This document shows, piece by piece, positions 24,770 to 35,617 of a DNA stretch of 64,000 bases. Numbering within the stretch: position 1 is the first letter of the stretch; every line of letters begins with the position of its first letter. Origin of the DNA: Halomonas borealis (lineage in GTDB: Bacteria > Pseudomonadota > Gammaproteobacteria > Pseudomonadales > Halomonadaceae). The notes beneath the pieces are model-generated. The model saw only the letters and a list, made by a program, of their open reading frames with translations, was not told where the DNA came from and did not search any database. The position numbers and the translations under genes were made by a program. Where the stretch lies: assembly GCF_004798905.1 (NCBI RefSeq), contig NZ_SDMO01000013.1, positions 1 through 64,000 of the forward strand, written 5' to 3'.

Positions 24770-24872
24770 TATCGTGGCGCAGTGAAACTGGTGCTTCCGC
24801 CCGCCAGATCAATGTAGCCACTCAGCTCCCGGGCGTCCAGCGCCCGCCATGGCACCGACGAGACTTTTTTTC

Positions 24873-25298
24873 ATGGAACATACCCGTATCGCCTCTCAGG
24901 ATACCCACAGCAAGGTCATCGGCTACTTGCTGTGGCTGTTCGGCTTCCTCGGCGCGCATCGTTTCTACTATGGCAAACCGGTCACCGGCACCCTTTGGTT
25001 CTTCACCTTCGGGCTGTTGGGCATCGGCTGGTTGATCGACCTGCTGCTGATCCCGTCGATGGATCGCCAGGCCGACCTGCGCTTCCAGGCCGGGCCCACC
25101 AACTACACCCTGGCCTGGCTGTTGCTGACCTTCCTGGGCGCCTTCGGCGTGCATCGCTTCTATCTCGGCAAGTGGATCAGCGGACTGATCTATCTGTGTA
25201 CCCTGGGGTTGTTCGGCCTGGGCGTGCTGTATGATTTCTGGACGCTCAACGACCAGATCTCGATGCGTCACGCCGAGCGTGGCGTGTTCGGCGACTGA
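24873..25298 (+). CDS. TM2-domain membrane protein with two TM2 units
   Basis: A 141-residue inner-membrane protein with two TM2-like units in tandem. Unit one has LGAHRFYYGKPVTGTLWFF at about residues 26-45 and ends in GWLIDLLL. Unit two has FGVHRFYLGKWISGLIYL at about 90-110 and ends in GVLYDFWTLN. Each unit is a helix pair joined by the HRFY-G-K turn. The function of TM2 proteins in bacteria is not established. The start at 24873 gives a short cytosolic N-terminus (MEHTRIASQD). The next gene begins ten bases on. Confidence 0.85.
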   Translation: MEHTRIASQDTHSKVIGYLLWLFGFLGAHRFYYGKPVTGTLWFFTFGLLGIGWLIDLLLIPSMDRQADLRFQAGPTNYTLAWLLLTFLGAFGVHRFYLGKWISGLIYLCTLGLFGLGVLYDFWTLNDQISMRHAERGVFGD

Positions 25299-25307
25299 GG
25301 GCTCATC

Positions 25308-25952
25308 ATGTGGTTCGATGCCCAGTTCTGGCCCTTCCTGGTGGCGATCACCCTGCTCAGCATCACGCCCGGCGTGGATACGCTGCTGGTGATCCGCAAT
25401 ACCACCCGCGGTGGCGTTCGGGATGGCGTGCTGACCAGCCTGGCGATCTGCGCCGGGCTGTTCGTGCATGCTAGCGTCTCGGCGCTGGGGATCTCGTTGA
25501 TCCTGTTGCAGTCGGCCTGGGCGTTCAGCGCGCTCAAGCTGGCCGGCGCGGCTTACCTGATCTGGCTGGGCCTGGCCAGCCTGGGGGAGGCACGGCGCGG
25601 CCAGGGGTTGCCGGTGGGTGCCATGGACGATGCGTATCATCGAGTGCCGGCCTGGCGGCCCCTGCGCGAGGGGCTGTTATCCAATGTGCTCAACCCCAAG
25701 ACGGTGGTGTTCTACATGGCCTTCCTGCCGCAGTTCATCGGCCCGGGCGATCCGGCCTTGGCCAAGTCACTGTGGCTCGCCGGCGTACACTTCATGATCG
25801 CCAATGCCTGGCAGATCGGCGTGGTGTTGCTGGTCGGCCGGGCCGGGCGCTGGCTGGCGAGCCCCAGGCTCGCGCGCTGGCTCAATGGCCTCACCGGCGG
25901 GGTGCTGGTGGCCTTCGGCGCCAAGCTGGCGCTGACTCGAGCGCCGGCCTAG
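25308..25952 (+). CDS. LysE/RhtB-family amino-acid exporter
   Basis: A 214-residue protein with about six membrane helices. The family N-terminus WPFLVAITLLSITPGVDTLL carries the conserved TPG, followed by GGVRDGVLTSLAICAGLFVH. RhtB-type exporters expel homoserine, threonine, leucine, arginine and similar molecules; the substrate cannot be read from sequence. It follows the TM2 gene by ten bases and ends in a strong terminator. Confidence 0.9.
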   Translation: MWFDAQFWPFLVAITLLSITPGVDTLLVIRNTTRGGVRDGVLTSLAICAGLFVHASVSALGISLILLQSAWAFSALKLAGAAYLIWLGLASLGEARRGQGLPVGAMDDAYHRVPAWRPLREGLLSNVLNPKTVVFYMAFLPQFIGPGDPALAKSLWLAGVHFMIANAWQIGVVLLVGRAGRWLASPRLARWLNGLTGGVLVAFGAKLALTRAPA

Positions 25953-25990
25953 CCTGGGCCGGAGGAGACCCGGCCGCCGCCGGTGATGCT

Positions 25991-26026
25991 AACGACAAGG
26001 CCCGCCAAATGGCGGGCCTTGTCGTT
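25991..26026 (+). terminator. Bidirectional terminator between the LysE-type gene and slt
   Basis: AACGACAAGGCCCGCC, loop AAAT, GGCGGGCCTTGTCGTT: a 16-bp perfect stem between convergent genes. The symmetry would let it serve both strands. Confidence 0.85.
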
Positions 26027-26051
26027 GTCGCGAGGCGGGTGCCGGTAGGGC

Positions 26052-28004
26052 TCAGCGCTTGGCCAGCAGCGAGCCGTCGTACTCGCCCCGGCGTTCCGCC
26101 GACGACAGCATCGACACCCCGCGGGTGTCGCCGTCGTTGGCCAGGCTCTCGAAGATCACCCGGTAGGCGAGCACCGCCTGCACGTAGTGACGTGTCTCGC
26201 GGAAGGGAATCGTTTCGACGAACAGGTCGAACTGTTGCGGGGCGTCGCGTAGCCAGCGGTCGACCCGGCTGGGGCCGGCATTATAGGCGGCGGTAGCGGC
26301 CAGGCGGTTGCCGCGATAGCGCTTGAGCATCTCGCCGATGTAGGCACTGCCCAGGCGGATGTTGACCGACGGCTCGAGGACCCCGTAGGGGCCTGGGTCG
26401 TCCATCCCCAAACGTTGGCTGACCTCGCGCGCGGTGCCCGGCATCAGCTGCATCAGGCCGCGAGCGCCGACCGGCGACAGGGCCTCGGGGTTGTAGGCGC
26501 TCTCGCGCCGGGCGATGCCCATCAGCAGGTAAGGATCGACGTCATGGCGCCGGCCCCAGTGCAGGAAGTCGTCGCGATAGGCCTCGGGGAAGCGCCACTC
26601 CAGGGCGTCCCACAGCTGGGCGGCGATGGTGGTCTGGACCAGGCGGGCGGGCCAGTCGCGGCGGGCCGCATGGTCGGCCATCGCCTTGGCCCGCTCGGGA
26701 GTCGCGCGAGCGGCGGCGGCATACCATTCGCTGCTGGCCAGGCCCGGCTCGTCGATGCGCAGCAGCGCCTCGGTGCGGCGCACCGCGGGCAGCCGGGCGA
26801 TCTCGCGCCGGCTGGCGTCGTCGACCGAGGTGTCGGCCTGGTTCAGGGCATAGGCCTGGCCGAGGCGGTCGGCGGCGGCGAAGCCGTAGAAGTTGCGCTG
26901 GTTGGCCGCCCGACCGTAGGCCGCGTCGGCGCCGGCGCTGTCGCCGAGTCTTTCGAGGGCGCGGGCCTGCCAGTATTGCCAGCGGGCCTCCTCGGCCTCG
27001 TCCGCGGGCAGGCGGTCGGCCCAGGCCAGCACGCCGGCCCAGTCGCGGTCGCCCAGGGCGACCCGGATACGCAGCACGGTGAGGTCGGTGTCGTCGAGGC
27101 GTGGCAGCACGCCGTCGACCCAGTCGCGGTTGGGCGCGACATCGCGCACCAGCGAATAGAAGGCCAGGTCGTGCTCGATGGCGCGACGGTGCTCATCATC
27201 GAGGCCCCATTGGGACGCCTGCCGGCGCCAGGTCGTGAGTGCCGCCGCGGTGTCGGCGCGGGTGTAATCATGCATGGCGGCGGCGAACAGGGCGTCGTTG
27301 GCCCGGCAGCCCGGGCCGAGACAGGTCGGCAGCCGGTTGACCGCCGAGATGTCGTCATCCAGGCGTGTCAGGGCGGCGCGGGCGCCGTCCCAGTCGTCGC
27401 TCAGCTGGCGGCCGAGATAGCTCACCAGCCCCGTCTCGCCGGCCTTCCAGGCCAGGGTGAGGCGCTCCCAAGTCTGCTGCGGACCGATCGCGCCACGGGC
27501 GCGCAGGGTGTTGAACAGCGGGTCACAGGCGTCCGGCTGGGAGTGGCCGACCCGCCAAAGCTCGCGGCCGCCTGCGGCGGCGGTGGCCGCATCCTGGCCG
27601 AGCAGGGCGGTATAGTAATGGCACCGGCGCTCGGTACCACGCGGTTCGCCGTCGGTCACCGCCAGCAGTGCCGGGTAGCGGCCGGCCTCGCCATAGGCCG
27701 AGATGGCCTGCCCGCGCATCCAACCGGCCAGCGGCGAGTCGGCGTGGGCGTCGATGAAGGCCTGCACCTCTCGGGTCGTGGCGCCGGGCAGCCGGGCCTT
27801 GAGTCGATGGTAGTCGACGTAGCCGGCCAGTACGTGATCGGTGATGGCGGCCCGGTCGATGGCCTGCCAGTCCTGGTCGCGCGCCGCCTGCAAGGCGTCG
27901 CGCATGGCGTCGTCATGGGGCTGTGACTGGGCGATCGTCGGCAGGCACATCAGGGCGGCGGTCAGCAGCGGCTTCCAAGGGACGCGGAATGGAGTCAGGG
28001 GCAT
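26052..28004 (-). CDS. slt: Soluble lytic murein transglycosylase
   Basis: A 650-residue periplasmic enzyme that cleaves peptidoglycan glycan strands with formation of 1,6-anhydro-muramyl ends. A signal peptide (to about residue 28, AQS) is followed by a long alpha-superhelical U and L domain. The C-terminal catalytic domain has the Glu in GIARRESAYNPEALSPVGA, then GLMQLMPGTA and AAYNAGPSRVDRW. Length matches the Slt70 class. AGAGGCG precedes the start at 28004; the frame open upstream is not part of the gene. Confidence 0.93.
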   Translation of the reverse strand: MPLTPFRVPWKPLLTAALMCLPTIAQSQPHDDAMRDALQAARDQDWQAIDRAAITDHVLAGYVDYHRLKARLPGATTREVQAFIDAHADSPLAGWMRGQAISAYGEAGRYPALLAVTDGEPRGTERRCHYYTALLGQDAATAAAGGRELWRVGHSQPDACDPLFNTLRARGAIGPQQTWERLTLAWKAGETGLVSYLGRQLSDDWDGARAALTRLDDDISAVNRLPTCLGPGCRANDALFAAAMHDYTRADTAAALTTWRRQASQWGLDDEHRRAIEHDLAFYSLVRDVAPNRDWVDGVLPRLDDTDLTVLRIRVALGDRDWAGVLAWADRLPADEAEEARWQYWQARALERLGDSAGADAAYGRAANQRNFYGFAAADRLGQAYALNQADTSVDDASRREIARLPAVRRTEALLRIDEPGLASSEWYAAAARATPERAKAMADHAARRDWPARLVQTTIAAQLWDALEWRFPEAYRDDFLHWGRRHDVDPYLLMGIARRESAYNPEALSPVGARGLMQLMPGTAREVSQRLGMDDPGPYGVLEPSVNIRLGSAYIGEMLKRYRGNRLAATAAYNAGPSRVDRWLRDAPQQFDLFVETIPFRETRHYVQAVLAYRVIFESLANDGDTRGVSMLSSAERRGEYDGSLLAKR

Positions 28005-28158
28005 CGTGTCGCCTCTCGAGGATAATGCGTTGAGCGGACCCACATGGTCGCCGATGGGGCGCCGCTTGAGTAGTGTCGCCTGGGGCCGACGGCTGGCGTC
28101 GGGTTCGGATAATCCGCATGCTGTCGTGGTGAGCCCACGATTGGCAAGGAGAACGCCC

Positions 28159-28476
28159 ATGGCCCGCCCCGATGGTTCCCCGCCGCTGACTCGCCTGAAG
28201 CGTCGCGCCGGTGTCTTCCTGCGCATGCGGCGTGCCCTGCGCTGGTTTCCGCCGATGCTGTCGGATGTGCTGCGTGGCTGCTACCGGCCGGTGCCCTGGC
28301 CGGCGCTGGGCTGGATGCTGGCGGCCCTGGCATATCTGCTCTCGCCGCTGGACCTGGTGCCGGACATGTTGATGGCGGTGGGGCTGATGGACGACGCGAT
28401 GGTCGTCGGCTGGTTGCTGACCCGGGTGGATCGCGCCCTGGATGACTATCGAGTCTGGCGCGAAGATAACGGTTGA
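28159..28476 (+). CDS. DUF1232 (YkvA-type) small membrane protein
   Basis: A 105-residue protein. A basic N-terminus is followed by the DUF1232 segment, about residues 48-75 (ALAYLLSPLDLVPDMLMAVG), with its conserved Pro-Leu-Asp-Leu-Pro pattern and a short hydrophobic stretch. The function is not known. AAGGAG lies eight bases before the start. It is divergent from slt and followed 87 bases later by htpG. Confidence 0.85.
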   Translation: MARPDGSPPLTRLKRRAGVFLRMRRALRWFPPMLSDVLRGCYRPVPWPALGWMLAALAYLLSPLDLVPDMLMAVGLMDDAMVVGWLLTRVDRALDDYRVWREDNG

Positions 28477-28563
28477 AAAACCGTCGCCGGTCCCCATATC
28501 GACGTTAACCAAGCCATTGGTGGCCTCGCCACCGCCGAACCGTCGACAAGGGGTCCGAAAGAC

Positions 28564-30468
28564 ATGACCACAGCCACCCGTGAAGAGACTCTCGGCTTCC
28601 AGACCGAGGTCAAGCAGCTGCTCCAGCTGATGATCCATTCCCTATATTCCAACCGGGAGATCTTCCTGCGCGAGCTGATCTCCAACGCCGCGGATGCCTG
28701 CGACAAGCTGCGCTACCAGGCGCTGGACAACGATGCCATCTTCGAAGGCGACAGCGAGTTGCGCATCGAGATCGAGCACGATGCCGAGGCGGGCACCGTC
28801 ACGCTGCGCGACAACGGGGTCGGCATGACCCGCGACGAGGTGATCGAGAACCTCGGTACCATCGCGCGCAGCGGCACCGCCGAATTCCTCCAGCAGCTCT
28901 CCGGTGAACAGCAGAAGGACGCGCGGCTGATCGGCCAGTTCGGCGTCGGTTTCTATTCCTCGTTCATCGTCGCCGACGAGGTCACGGTGCGTACCCGCAA
29001 GGCCGGTACCGAGCAGGACGCAGGCGTCGAGTGGCATTCCAAGGGCGAGGGCGAGTTCAGCGTCGCCGACACCGAGCGTCAGGCGCACGGCACCGAGATC
29101 GTCCTGCATCTCAAGGAAGACGCCGGCGAGTTCGCCGACGACTCGCGCCTGCAGAACCTGGTGCGCAAGTACTCCGATCACATCGAAGTGCCGGTACGCA
29201 TGCCCAAGGTCGAGCAGGCCCGCGACGAGGAAGGCAACGAGATCGAAGGCGGCGAGACCGTCAGCTGGGAGACCGTCAACGAAGCCACCGCGCTGTGGGT
29301 GCGTCCCAAGAGCGAGCTCTCCGAGGACGAGTACAAGGCCTTCTACAAGCACGTCGCCCACGACTTCTCGGACCCGCTGACCTGGAGCCACAACAAGGTC
29401 GAGGGCAAGCTCGAATACACTAGCCTGCTCTACGTACCGGGCCGCGCCCCGTTCGATCTCTATGAGCGCGATGGCGCCCGTGGCGTGAAGCTCTACGTAC
29501 AGCGCGTGTTCATCATGGACGACGCCGAGCAGTTCCTGCCGCTCTACCTGCGCTTCGTGAAGGGCGTGCTGGACACCCGCGACCTGTCGCTCAACGTCTC
29601 CCGCGAGCTGCTGCAGCAGGATCCGCAGGTCGAGAAGATCAAGAGCGCGCTGACCAAACGTTCGCTGGACATGCTCAAGAAGCTGGCCAAGGACGACGAG
29701 GGCTACCAGACCTTCTGGAACACCTTCGGCAGCGTGCTCAAGGAAGGCCCGGCGGAAGACCACGCCAACCGCGAGAAGATCGCCGGCCTGCTGCGCTTCT
29801 CCACCACCCACACCGACAGTGCCACCCAGGATCAGTCGCTGGCCGACTACATCGGGCGCATGAAGGAAGGCCAGGAGAAGATCTACTACATCGTCGCCGA
29901 CGGCTTCAACGCCACCAAGTCGAGCCCGCATCTGGAGATCTTCCGCAAGAAGGGCATCGAGGTCCTGCTGCTCCACGATCGCATCGACGAGTGGCTGATG
30001 AGCCACCTCACCGAGTTCGACGGCAAGTCGTTCGTCGACGTGGCGAAGGGTGACCTGGATCTCGGCGAGGTCGAGGACGAGGACGAGAAGAAGGCCCAGG
30101 AAGAGACCGCCAAGGCCAAGGAAGACCTGGTCAAGCGCGTCAAGGAGGCCCTGGGTGACGACATCCAGGAGGTCAAGGTGACTCACCGCCTGACCGACTC
30201 CCCGGCCTGCGTGGTGTTGCCCGAGCACGAGATGGGCTACCAGATGCGCCGCATCATGGAAGCCGCCGGTCAGCCGATGCCCGAAGTCAAGCCGATCCTC
30301 GAGCTCAACCCCGAGCACGCCCTGGTGGCGCGCCTCGAGAGTGTCGAGGGCGATGGCTTCAACGACCTGTCTCGGATCCTGCTCGACCAGGCGATCATCG
30401 CCGAGGGCGGCAGCCTCGATGACCCGGCGGCCTACGTCAAACGCCTGAACACGCTGCTCAGCGCCTGA
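28564..30468 (+). CDS. htpG: Hsp90-family chaperone
   Basis: A 634-residue bacterial Hsp90. The GHKL ATPase domain is at the N-terminus: [17 protein letters not shown] near residue 35, DNGVGM near 85, [11 protein letters not shown] near 123. The middle domain contains NVSRELLQ, and the C-terminal dimerisation domain is complete, with an acidic, lysine-rich linker ([13 protein letters not shown]). It assists folding and activation of client proteins with DnaK. It appears monocistronic. I do not see a convincing heat-shock sigma-factor promoter in the 87 bases before it. Confidence 0.97.
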   Translation: MTTATREETLGFQTEVKQLLQLMIHSLYSNREIFLRELISNAADACDKLRYQALDNDAIFEGDSELRIEIEHDAEAGTVTLRDNGVGMTRDEVIENLGTIARSGTAEFLQQLSGEQQKDARLIGQFGVGFYSSFIVADEVTVRTRKAGTEQDAGVEWHSKGEGEFSVADTERQAHGTEIVLHLKEDAGEFADDSRLQNLVRKYSDHIEVPVRMPKVEQARDEEGNEIEGGETVSWETVNEATALWVRPKSELSEDEYKAFYKHVAHDFSDPLTWSHNKVEGKLEYTSLLYVPGRAPFDLYERDGARGVKLYVQRVFIMDDAEQFLPLYLRFVKGVLDTRDLSLNVSRELLQQDPQVEKIKSALTKRSLDMLKKLAKDDEGYQTFWNTFGSVLKEGPAEDHANREKIAGLLRFSTTHTDSATQDQSLADYIGRMKEGQEKIYYIVADGFNATKSSPHLEIFRKKGIEVLLLHDRIDEWLMSHLTEFDGKSFVDVAKGDLDLGEVEDEDEKKAQEETAKAKEDLVKRVKEALGDDIQEVKVTHRLTDSPACVVLPEHEMGYQMRRIMEAAGQPMPEVKPILELNPEHALVARLESVEGDGFNDLSRILLDQAIIAEGGSLDDPAAYVKRLNTLLSA

Positions 30469-30505
30469 CACAAGCCGGGCCGCGCCCGCTGGCTCTGTCT
30501 TCGCC

Positions 30506-30525
30506 GGCCGCCCTTCGGGGCGGCC
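30506..30525 (+). terminator. Stable UUCG hairpin after htpG
   Basis: GGCCGCCC, TTCG, GGGCGGCC: an 8-bp stem closed by the very stable UUCG tetraloop, 37 bases after the stop. No T-tract follows, so it may protect the 3' end of the message rather than terminate by itself. Confidence 0.6.
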
Positions 30526-30838
30526 TCGACCGTGCGTCGATCACCTTATGGGGTGGTCGGCGCATTTTTCTTGCGTTCCTCTTGGCATGCTCGTCGAGGG
30601 CGCTGCGGCCAAGCGCCAAGATACCTGTTCGCATCATGTAGGCCGGTATAGCGCCTTCCATTGCTTTACCTTGACGTTAACGTTAGTAGTGACGACTTAT
30701 TTTTCAATAACATATCGTTTCCGACAGCCATGATGTCATCCCCGGCATGCGGGTTGAGATTCTGTGTCGGCTAGGCAAGACTGTTTCGTCCGGGTTATAC
30801 ACAAGTTCAATACGAAAACGTCAATCGGGAGATCCAAC
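30526..30838 (+). promoter_or_regulatory. Intergenic region and likely promoter of pntAB
   Basis: About 310 bases. A TTGACG at 30671-30676 overlaps the perfect palindrome ACGTTAACGT (30674-30683), and AT-rich sequence follows (30700-30720). This is a plausible promoter with an operator over its -35, but the -10 is weak (ACTTAT region). The remainder up to the GTG start has no recognisable element. No reading frame in it looks real. Confidence 0.4.
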
Positions 30839-32410
30839 GTGAAGATTGGTGCACCCAAGGAGAGTGTGCCGGGGGAGGCGCGTGTCGCGCTGACCCCGGA
30901 GAGCGCCCTGTCGATACAGAAGCTGGGACACGAGTGCTGGGTCGAGGCCGGTGCCGGCGTGGCCGCCGGCTTCGATGATGCGGCCTACCGCGAAGCCGGC
31001 GTGACCGTCGTCGAAGGCGCCAAGGCCCTGTGGGACGCGGCCGAGGTGGTGATCAAGGTCCGCGAGCCCTCCGAGGAGGAGGCTGGCTACCTGCGCGGCG
31101 ACCAGACCCTGATCTCGTTCTTCTGGCCGGCCCAGAACGAGGCGCTGCTCGAGCAGTGTCGCGATACCGGCGCCAGCGTCATCGCCATGGACATGGTGCC
31201 GCGTATCTCGCGGGCCCAGAAGATGGATGCCCTGTCGTCCACCGCCAATATCGCCGGCTATCGTGCGGTGATCGAGGCCGGCAACAACTTCGGACGCTTC
31301 TTCACCGGCCAGGTCACCGCCGCGGGCAAGGTTCCGCCGGCCAAGGTGCTGGTGGTCGGCGCCGGCGTCGCCGGGCTGTCCGCCATCGGCACCGCGACCA
31401 GCCTCGGTGCCGTGGTGCGGGCCTTCGACGTGCGCCCGGAAGTTGCCGAGCAGATCGAATCGATGGGCGCCGAGTTCCTGTTCCTCGATTTCGAGGACAG
31501 CCAGGACGGTGCCGAGACCGGTGGCTATGCGTCGCCCTCGAGCCCGGAGTTTCGCGAGAAGCAGCTCGAGTTGTTCCGCGCCCAGGCGCCCGAGATCGAC
31601 ATCGTCATCACCACCGCGCTGATTCCCGGGCGGCCCTCGCCCAAGCTGTGGCTCGAGGACATGGTCAAGGCCATGAAACCGGGTTCGGTGGTGGTCGACC
31701 TGGCCGCCGAGAAGGGTGGCAACTGTGACCTGACGGTGCCCGACGAGCGCGTCGTCAGCGACAACGGGGTGGTCATCGTCGGTTACACCGACTTCCCGTC
31801 GCGCATGGCGACCCAGTCATCGCTGCTCTACGCCACCAACATCCGTCACATGCTGACCGATCTGACGCCCGAGAAGGACGGCAAGATCGAGCACGACATG
31901 GAAGACGATGTCATCCGTGGCTCCACCGTGACCCACCAGGGCGACATCACCTTCCCGCCGCCGCCGCCCAAGGTGCAGGCGATCGCCTCGGCCAAGCCGA
32001 AGCCGAAGGAGCCCGAGCCCACGCCGGAAGAGAAGAAGGCCGCCGAACACGCCGCCTTCGTGGCCCAGAGCAAGCGCCAGGTGACACTGCTGGGCGTCGG
32101 CGGCGCGCTGATGCTGCTGCTCGGCCAGGTGGCGCCGGCGTCGTTTATGTCGCACTTCATCGTCTTCGTCCTGGCCTGCTTCGTGGGCTTCCAGGTGATC
32201 TGGGGCGTCAGCCACTCGCTGCATACCCCGTTGATGGCGGTGACCAATGCCATCTCCGGCATCATCGTGCTCGGCGCGGTGCTGCAGATCGGCTCCGGGA
32301 GTTTCCTGGTGAGCCTGCTCGCCGGTATCTCGGTGCTGATCGCCACCATCAACATCGTGGGGGGCTTCCAGGTCACGCGCCGTATGCTCGCCATGTTCCA
32401 GAAATCCTGA
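30839..32410 (+). CDS. pntA: NAD(P) transhydrogenase subunit alpha
   Basis: A 523-residue fused alpha subunit of the proton-translocating transhydrogenase, which moves hydride from NADH to NADP+ using the proton gradient. The NAD-binding domain I occupies about residues 1-380 ([18 protein letters not shown] at the start, [13 protein letters not shown] near 173). A proline/lysine linker follows near 380-410, then four membrane helices. The start is GTG at 30839 after CGGGAG; the frame upstream is not conserved. In Halomonas-type bacteria NADPH supply supports osmolyte synthesis. pntB follows after 16 bases. Confidence 0.96.
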   Translation: MKIGAPKESVPGEARVALTPESALSIQKLGHECWVEAGAGVAAGFDDAAYREAGVTVVEGAKALWDAAEVVIKVREPSEEEAGYLRGDQTLISFFWPAQNEALLEQCRDTGASVIAMDMVPRISRAQKMDALSSTANIAGYRAVIEAGNNFGRFFTGQVTAAGKVPPAKVLVVGAGVAGLSAIGTATSLGAVVRAFDVRPEVAEQIESMGAEFLFLDFEDSQDGAETGGYASPSSPEFREKQLELFRAQAPEIDIVITTALIPGRPSPKLWLEDMVKAMKPGSVVVDLAAEKGGNCDLTVPDERVVSDNGVVIVGYTDFPSRMATQSSLLYATNIRHMLTDLTPEKDGKIEHDMEDDVIRGSTVTHQGDITFPPPPPKVQAIASAKPKPKEPEPTPEEKKAAEHAAFVAQSKRQVTLLGVGGALMLLLGQVAPASFMSHFIVFVLACFVGFQVIWGVSHSLHTPLMAVTNAISGIIVLGAVLQIGSGSFLVSLLAGISVLIATINIVGGFQVTRRMLAMFQKS

Positions 32411-32426
32411 GGCCGGAGAACGATCA

Positions 32427-33869
32427 ATGTTGGGACAAGGTTTCGTATCTGCCGCCTCGATCGCGGCAAGCGTACTCTTCATCCTCTCGCTGGGAGGGTT
32501 GAGTAACCAGGAAAAGGCCAAGCGTGCCGTCTGGTACGGCATCATCGGCATGGCCGTGGCGGTGTTCTTCACCTCTCTCGGGCCGGGCATCGGTGGCTAC
32601 TGGTGGATGCTGCCGATGATGGCCATCGGTGCCGCCATCGGCGTCTATCTGGCCAAGAAGGTCGAGATGACCGAGATGCCGCAGCTGGTGGCGGCACTGC
32701 ATAGCTTCGTCGGCCTGGCGGCGGTATTCGTCGGCCTCAATGCCGACCTGGAGCGGCGTCGGGTGCTGGCCGCGCAGCTCGCCGAGCAGGGCAGCGAGGG
32801 CTTCTCGGCCTTCGCCGCGCTGGTGGCGCATAAGACCCCGGCCGAGCTCACCTTCCTGCAGGTCGAGGTGGTGCTGGGCGTGTTCATCGGCGCGGTGACC
32901 TTCACAGGCTCGGTGGTCGCCTTCGGCAAGCTGGCCGGCAAGGTCGACGGCAAGCCGCGTCAGCTGCCCGGTGGCCACCTGCTGAATGCCGCCGCCGCGG
33001 GGCTATCGCTGCTGCTGGCGATCCTCTACCTCAACGGCGCGGGCGTCTGGTCGCTGCTGTTGCTGGCGCTGTTGGCCTTCTTCATCGGCTATCACCTGAT
33101 CATGGGTATCGGCGGCGCCGACATGCCGGTGGTGGTGTCGATGCTCAACAGCTACTCCGGTTGGGCGGCGGCGGCCATCGGCTTCACGCTGTCCAATGAT
33201 CTGCTGATCGTCACCGGCGCGCTGGTGGGCTCCTCCGGTGCCATCCTCTCCTACATCATGTGCAAGGCGATGAACCGCAACTTCGTCAGCGTGATCCTGG
33301 GGGGCTTCGGCGGCAGCCAGGGTCCGGCGGCGGAGATCGAGGGCGAACAGGTCGCCATCGACACCGGCGGCGTGGCCAGTGCCCTGAATGATGCCGACAG
33401 CGTGATCATCGTGCCGGGCTATGGCATGGCGGTGGCCCAGGCACAGAATGCGGTCAGCGAGCTGACCCGCAAGCTGCGCAGTGCCGGCAAGGAGGTGCGT
33501 TTCGGCATCCACCCGGTCGCCGGTCGCCTGCCGGGGCACATGAACGTGCTGCTGGCCGAGGCGAGGGTGCCCTACGACATCGTGCTCGAGATGGACGAGA
33601 TCAACGACGATTTCGCCAGCACCGACGTGGTGATCGTCATCGGCTCCAACGACATCGTCAACCCGGCCGCCGAGGAAGACCCCAACAGCCCCATCGCCGG
33701 CATGCCGGTATTGAAGGTCTGGGAGTCCAAGCAGGTGTTCGTCTGCAAGCGTGGCCAGGGTACCGGCTATTCAGGCATCGAGAATCCGCTGTTCTTCAAG
33801 GACAACACGCGGATGCTCTATGGCGATGCCCGCTCGAGCATCGACACTCTGGTGCCGATGATCGACTGA
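32427..33869 (+). CDS. pntB: NAD(P) transhydrogenase subunit beta
   Basis: A 480-residue subunit with about nine membrane helices (residues 1-260) that form the proton channel. The C-terminal NADP-binding domain III contains [15 protein letters not shown] near 327 and [22 protein letters not shown] near 354. The GYGMAV dinucleotide loop and the ending [19 protein letters not shown] are intact. It is cotranscribed with pntA and followed by a good terminator. Confidence 0.97.
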   Translation: MLGQGFVSAASIAASVLFILSLGGLSNQEKAKRAVWYGIIGMAVAVFFTSLGPGIGGYWWMLPMMAIGAAIGVYLAKKVEMTEMPQLVAALHSFVGLAAVFVGLNADLERRRVLAAQLAEQGSEGFSAFAALVAHKTPAELTFLQVEVVLGVFIGAVTFTGSVVAFGKLAGKVDGKPRQLPGGHLLNAAAAGLSLLLAILYLNGAGVWSLLLLALLAFFIGYHLIMGIGGADMPVVVSMLNSYSGWAAAAIGFTLSNDLLIVTGALVGSSGAILSYIMCKAMNRNFVSVILGGFGGSQGPAAEIEGEQVAIDTGGVASALNDADSVIIVPGYGMAVAQAQNAVSELTRKLRSAGKEVRFGIHPVAGRLPGHMNVLLAEARVPYDIVLEMDEINDDFASTDVVIVIGSNDIVNPAAEEDPNSPIAGMPVLKVWESKQVFVCKRGQGTGYSGIENPLFFKDNTRMLYGDARSSIDTLVPMID

Positions 33870-33913
33870 ATGGCCTGAGGGCCGGCCAGACCGGCCCGAG
33901 TCGCGCCTCTACG

Positions 33914-33938
33914 ACGCCCCCTGACGGGGGCGTTTTTC
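33914..33938 (+). terminator. Terminator of pntAB
   Basis: ACGCCCCC, TGAC, GGGGGCGT followed by TTTT, 45 bases after the pntB stop. It has the typical form of a Rho-independent terminator. Confidence 0.92.
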
Positions 33939-33976
33939 GTTACAATTGCCCGACCACTTCCAGTCTCGGGGCGACC

Positions 33977-35089
33977 ATGTCCGACGATCAAAGCCTTGAT
34001 CGCAATACGCGTGATCACCACAACGATGATCGCAGCCACCGGGTGGCGGTGCTCGGGGGCGGCAGCTTCGGCACCGCCCTGGCGAGCATTGCCGCCGATA
34101 ACGGCTTCGAGGTGCGCCAATGGCTGCGCGATCCCGCCCTGGTCGAGCAGATCAACCGCGAGCATCGCAACGACCGCTATCTGCCCGGCCATGCCATCAA
34201 TCCTGCGGTGCAGGCCTCGAGTGCCTTCGAGGAAGTGCTGCCGGGCGCCGGCCTGGTGCTGGTGGCCATTCCCTCCCAGGCCTTCCGAGCGGTGGTCCGC
34301 CAGGCGCGCCCCTGGCTGGATGCCGAGCAGATCCTGGTCAGCACCACCAAGGGCATCGAGGAGGCGGGCTTCAAGCTGATGAGCCGCCTTCTCGAGGAGG
34401 AGAGCGGCTTCCCGCATATCGGCGTGCTCTCCGGCCCCAACCTGGCCACCGAAGTCGCCGAGCGCCAGCTCACCGCCACGGTGATCGCCAGCGACGACGC
34501 CTTGACCCGCACCCGGGTTCAGGCCGCGTTGGGTTGCGACTACTTCCGCGTCTATGCCAGCAACGACCGTTACGGGGTCGAGCTAGGTGGCGCGCTCAAG
34601 AACGTCTATGCCATCGCCGCCGGCATGGCCGCGGCGCTGGGTATGGGTGAGAACACCCGTAGCATGTTGATGACCCGAGCACTGGCCGAGATGAGCCGCT
34701 TCGCCGTCTCCCAGGGGGCCAACCCCATGACCTTCCTGGGGCTGGCCGGCGTGGGCGATCTGATCGTGACCTGCTCGTCGAGCCGCTCGCGTAATTATCG
34801 GGTCGGCTTCGCGCTGGGCGAGGGGCGTACGCTCGACGAGGCCATCGACGCGCTGGGCCAGGTCGCCGAGGGCGTCAATACCGTGCGCCTGGTGCGCGAC
34901 AAGTCCCGCGATGAGGGCGTGTACATGCCCATCGCCGAGGGACTCTATCAGGTGTTGTTCGGGGGCGTGCCGGCCCGCGAGATGGCACGTTTGTTGATGC
35001 GCAACGAGCAGAGCAGCGACGTCGAGTTCGTGCTTTCCCGCGAGGACGTTCAGCAAGACCAACGCGACAGCGGAGCCCCGAATGAGTGA
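33977..35089 (+). CDS. gpsA: Glycerol-3-phosphate dehydrogenase [NAD(P)+]
   Basis: A 370-residue enzyme that reduces dihydroxyacetone phosphate to sn-glycerol-3-phosphate for phospholipid synthesis. The NAD-binding loop [13 protein letters not shown] begins near residue 29. The catalytic lysine region is [15 protein letters not shown] near 197, and [14 protein letters not shown] is present. An acidic, His-rich N-terminal extension of about 22 residues precedes the usual start; a downstream start is not available in frame close by. It overlaps sixA by eight bases. Confidence 0.95.
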   Translation: MSDDQSLDRNTRDHHNDDRSHRVAVLGGGSFGTALASIAADNGFEVRQWLRDPALVEQINREHRNDRYLPGHAINPAVQASSAFEEVLPGAGLVLVAIPSQAFRAVVRQARPWLDAEQILVSTTKGIEEAGFKLMSRLLEEESGFPHIGVLSGPNLATEVAERQLTATVIASDDALTRTRVQAALGCDYFRVYASNDRYGVELGGALKNVYAIAAGMAAALGMGENTRSMLMTRALAEMSRFAVSQGANPMTFLGLAGVGDLIVTCSSSRSRNYRVGFALGEGRTLDEAIDALGQVAEGVNTVRLVRDKSRDEGVYMPIAEGLYQVLFGGVPAREMARLLMRNEQSSDVEFVLSREDVQQDQRDSGAPNE

Positions 35090-35564
35090 GCCACTGCTGA
35101 TCATGCGCCATGGCGAAGCCGCGGCGGGCCGCCCCGATCCCGACCGTGAGCTGACCGCGCGAGGCCTTGATGAGGTTGCCCGCATGGGCGCCTGGCTGGC
35201 CGGGCGCGATGATCTGGACATGGCGCGATTGCGGCTGGTGGCGAGCCCGTATCGGCGGGCCCAGCAGACCGCCGAGCGGGTGGGCGAGGCGCTCGGCGTG
35301 CCGGTGGAGACGCTGTCCTTCATCACCCCGGATGATCCGCCCGGGGCGGTGGTCGACTGGCTGCTCGGCGAGGACGACGATCGCCCGTTGATGCTGGTCG
35401 CTCACATGCCGCTGGTCGGCGCCTTGACCGGCTTGCTGGTCGAGGGCCGCGAGGATCGTGGCCTGGGCTTTCCCGCCGCCGCCGTCGCCGAGCTCGCGGC
35501 CGAGGTGCGTGCCGCCGGCTGTTCGCGGCTGGCGCGCTTCATCGCTCCCGCCGATCTCGCCTGA
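35082..35564 (+). CDS. sixA: SixA-type phosphohistidine phosphatase
   Basis: A 160-residue histidine phosphatase: the RHG motif in [10 protein letters not shown] at residues 5-14, [12 protein letters not shown] near 47 and [10 protein letters not shown] near 106 with the second catalytic His. SixA removes phosphate from histidine phosphotransfer proteins, including components of the nitrogen PTS. It overlaps the end of gpsA and is probably translated from the same message. Confidence 0.9.
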   Translation: MSEPLLIMRHGEAAAGRPDPDRELTARGLDEVARMGAWLAGRDDLDMARLRLVASPYRRAQQTAERVGEALGVPVETLSFITPDDPPGAVVDWLLGEDDDRPLMLVAHMPLVGALTGLLVEGREDRGLGFPAAAVAELAAEVRAAGCSRLARFIAPADLA

Positions 35565-35617
35565 GGCGACGGTTCCCTGAGTGGCGCCTGAGAGCGCTCT
35601 TCGCAAGAGGCATCGAG

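Noticed and set aside
24585-24821. 78-codon minus-strand frame in the cold-shock leader
   Set aside because: Its start precedes the predicted transcription start and it lies in a region expected to be a structured 5' leader.
28642-30471. 609-codon minus-strand frame opposite htpG
   Set aside because: It is a shadow of htpG, with no start site and no family.
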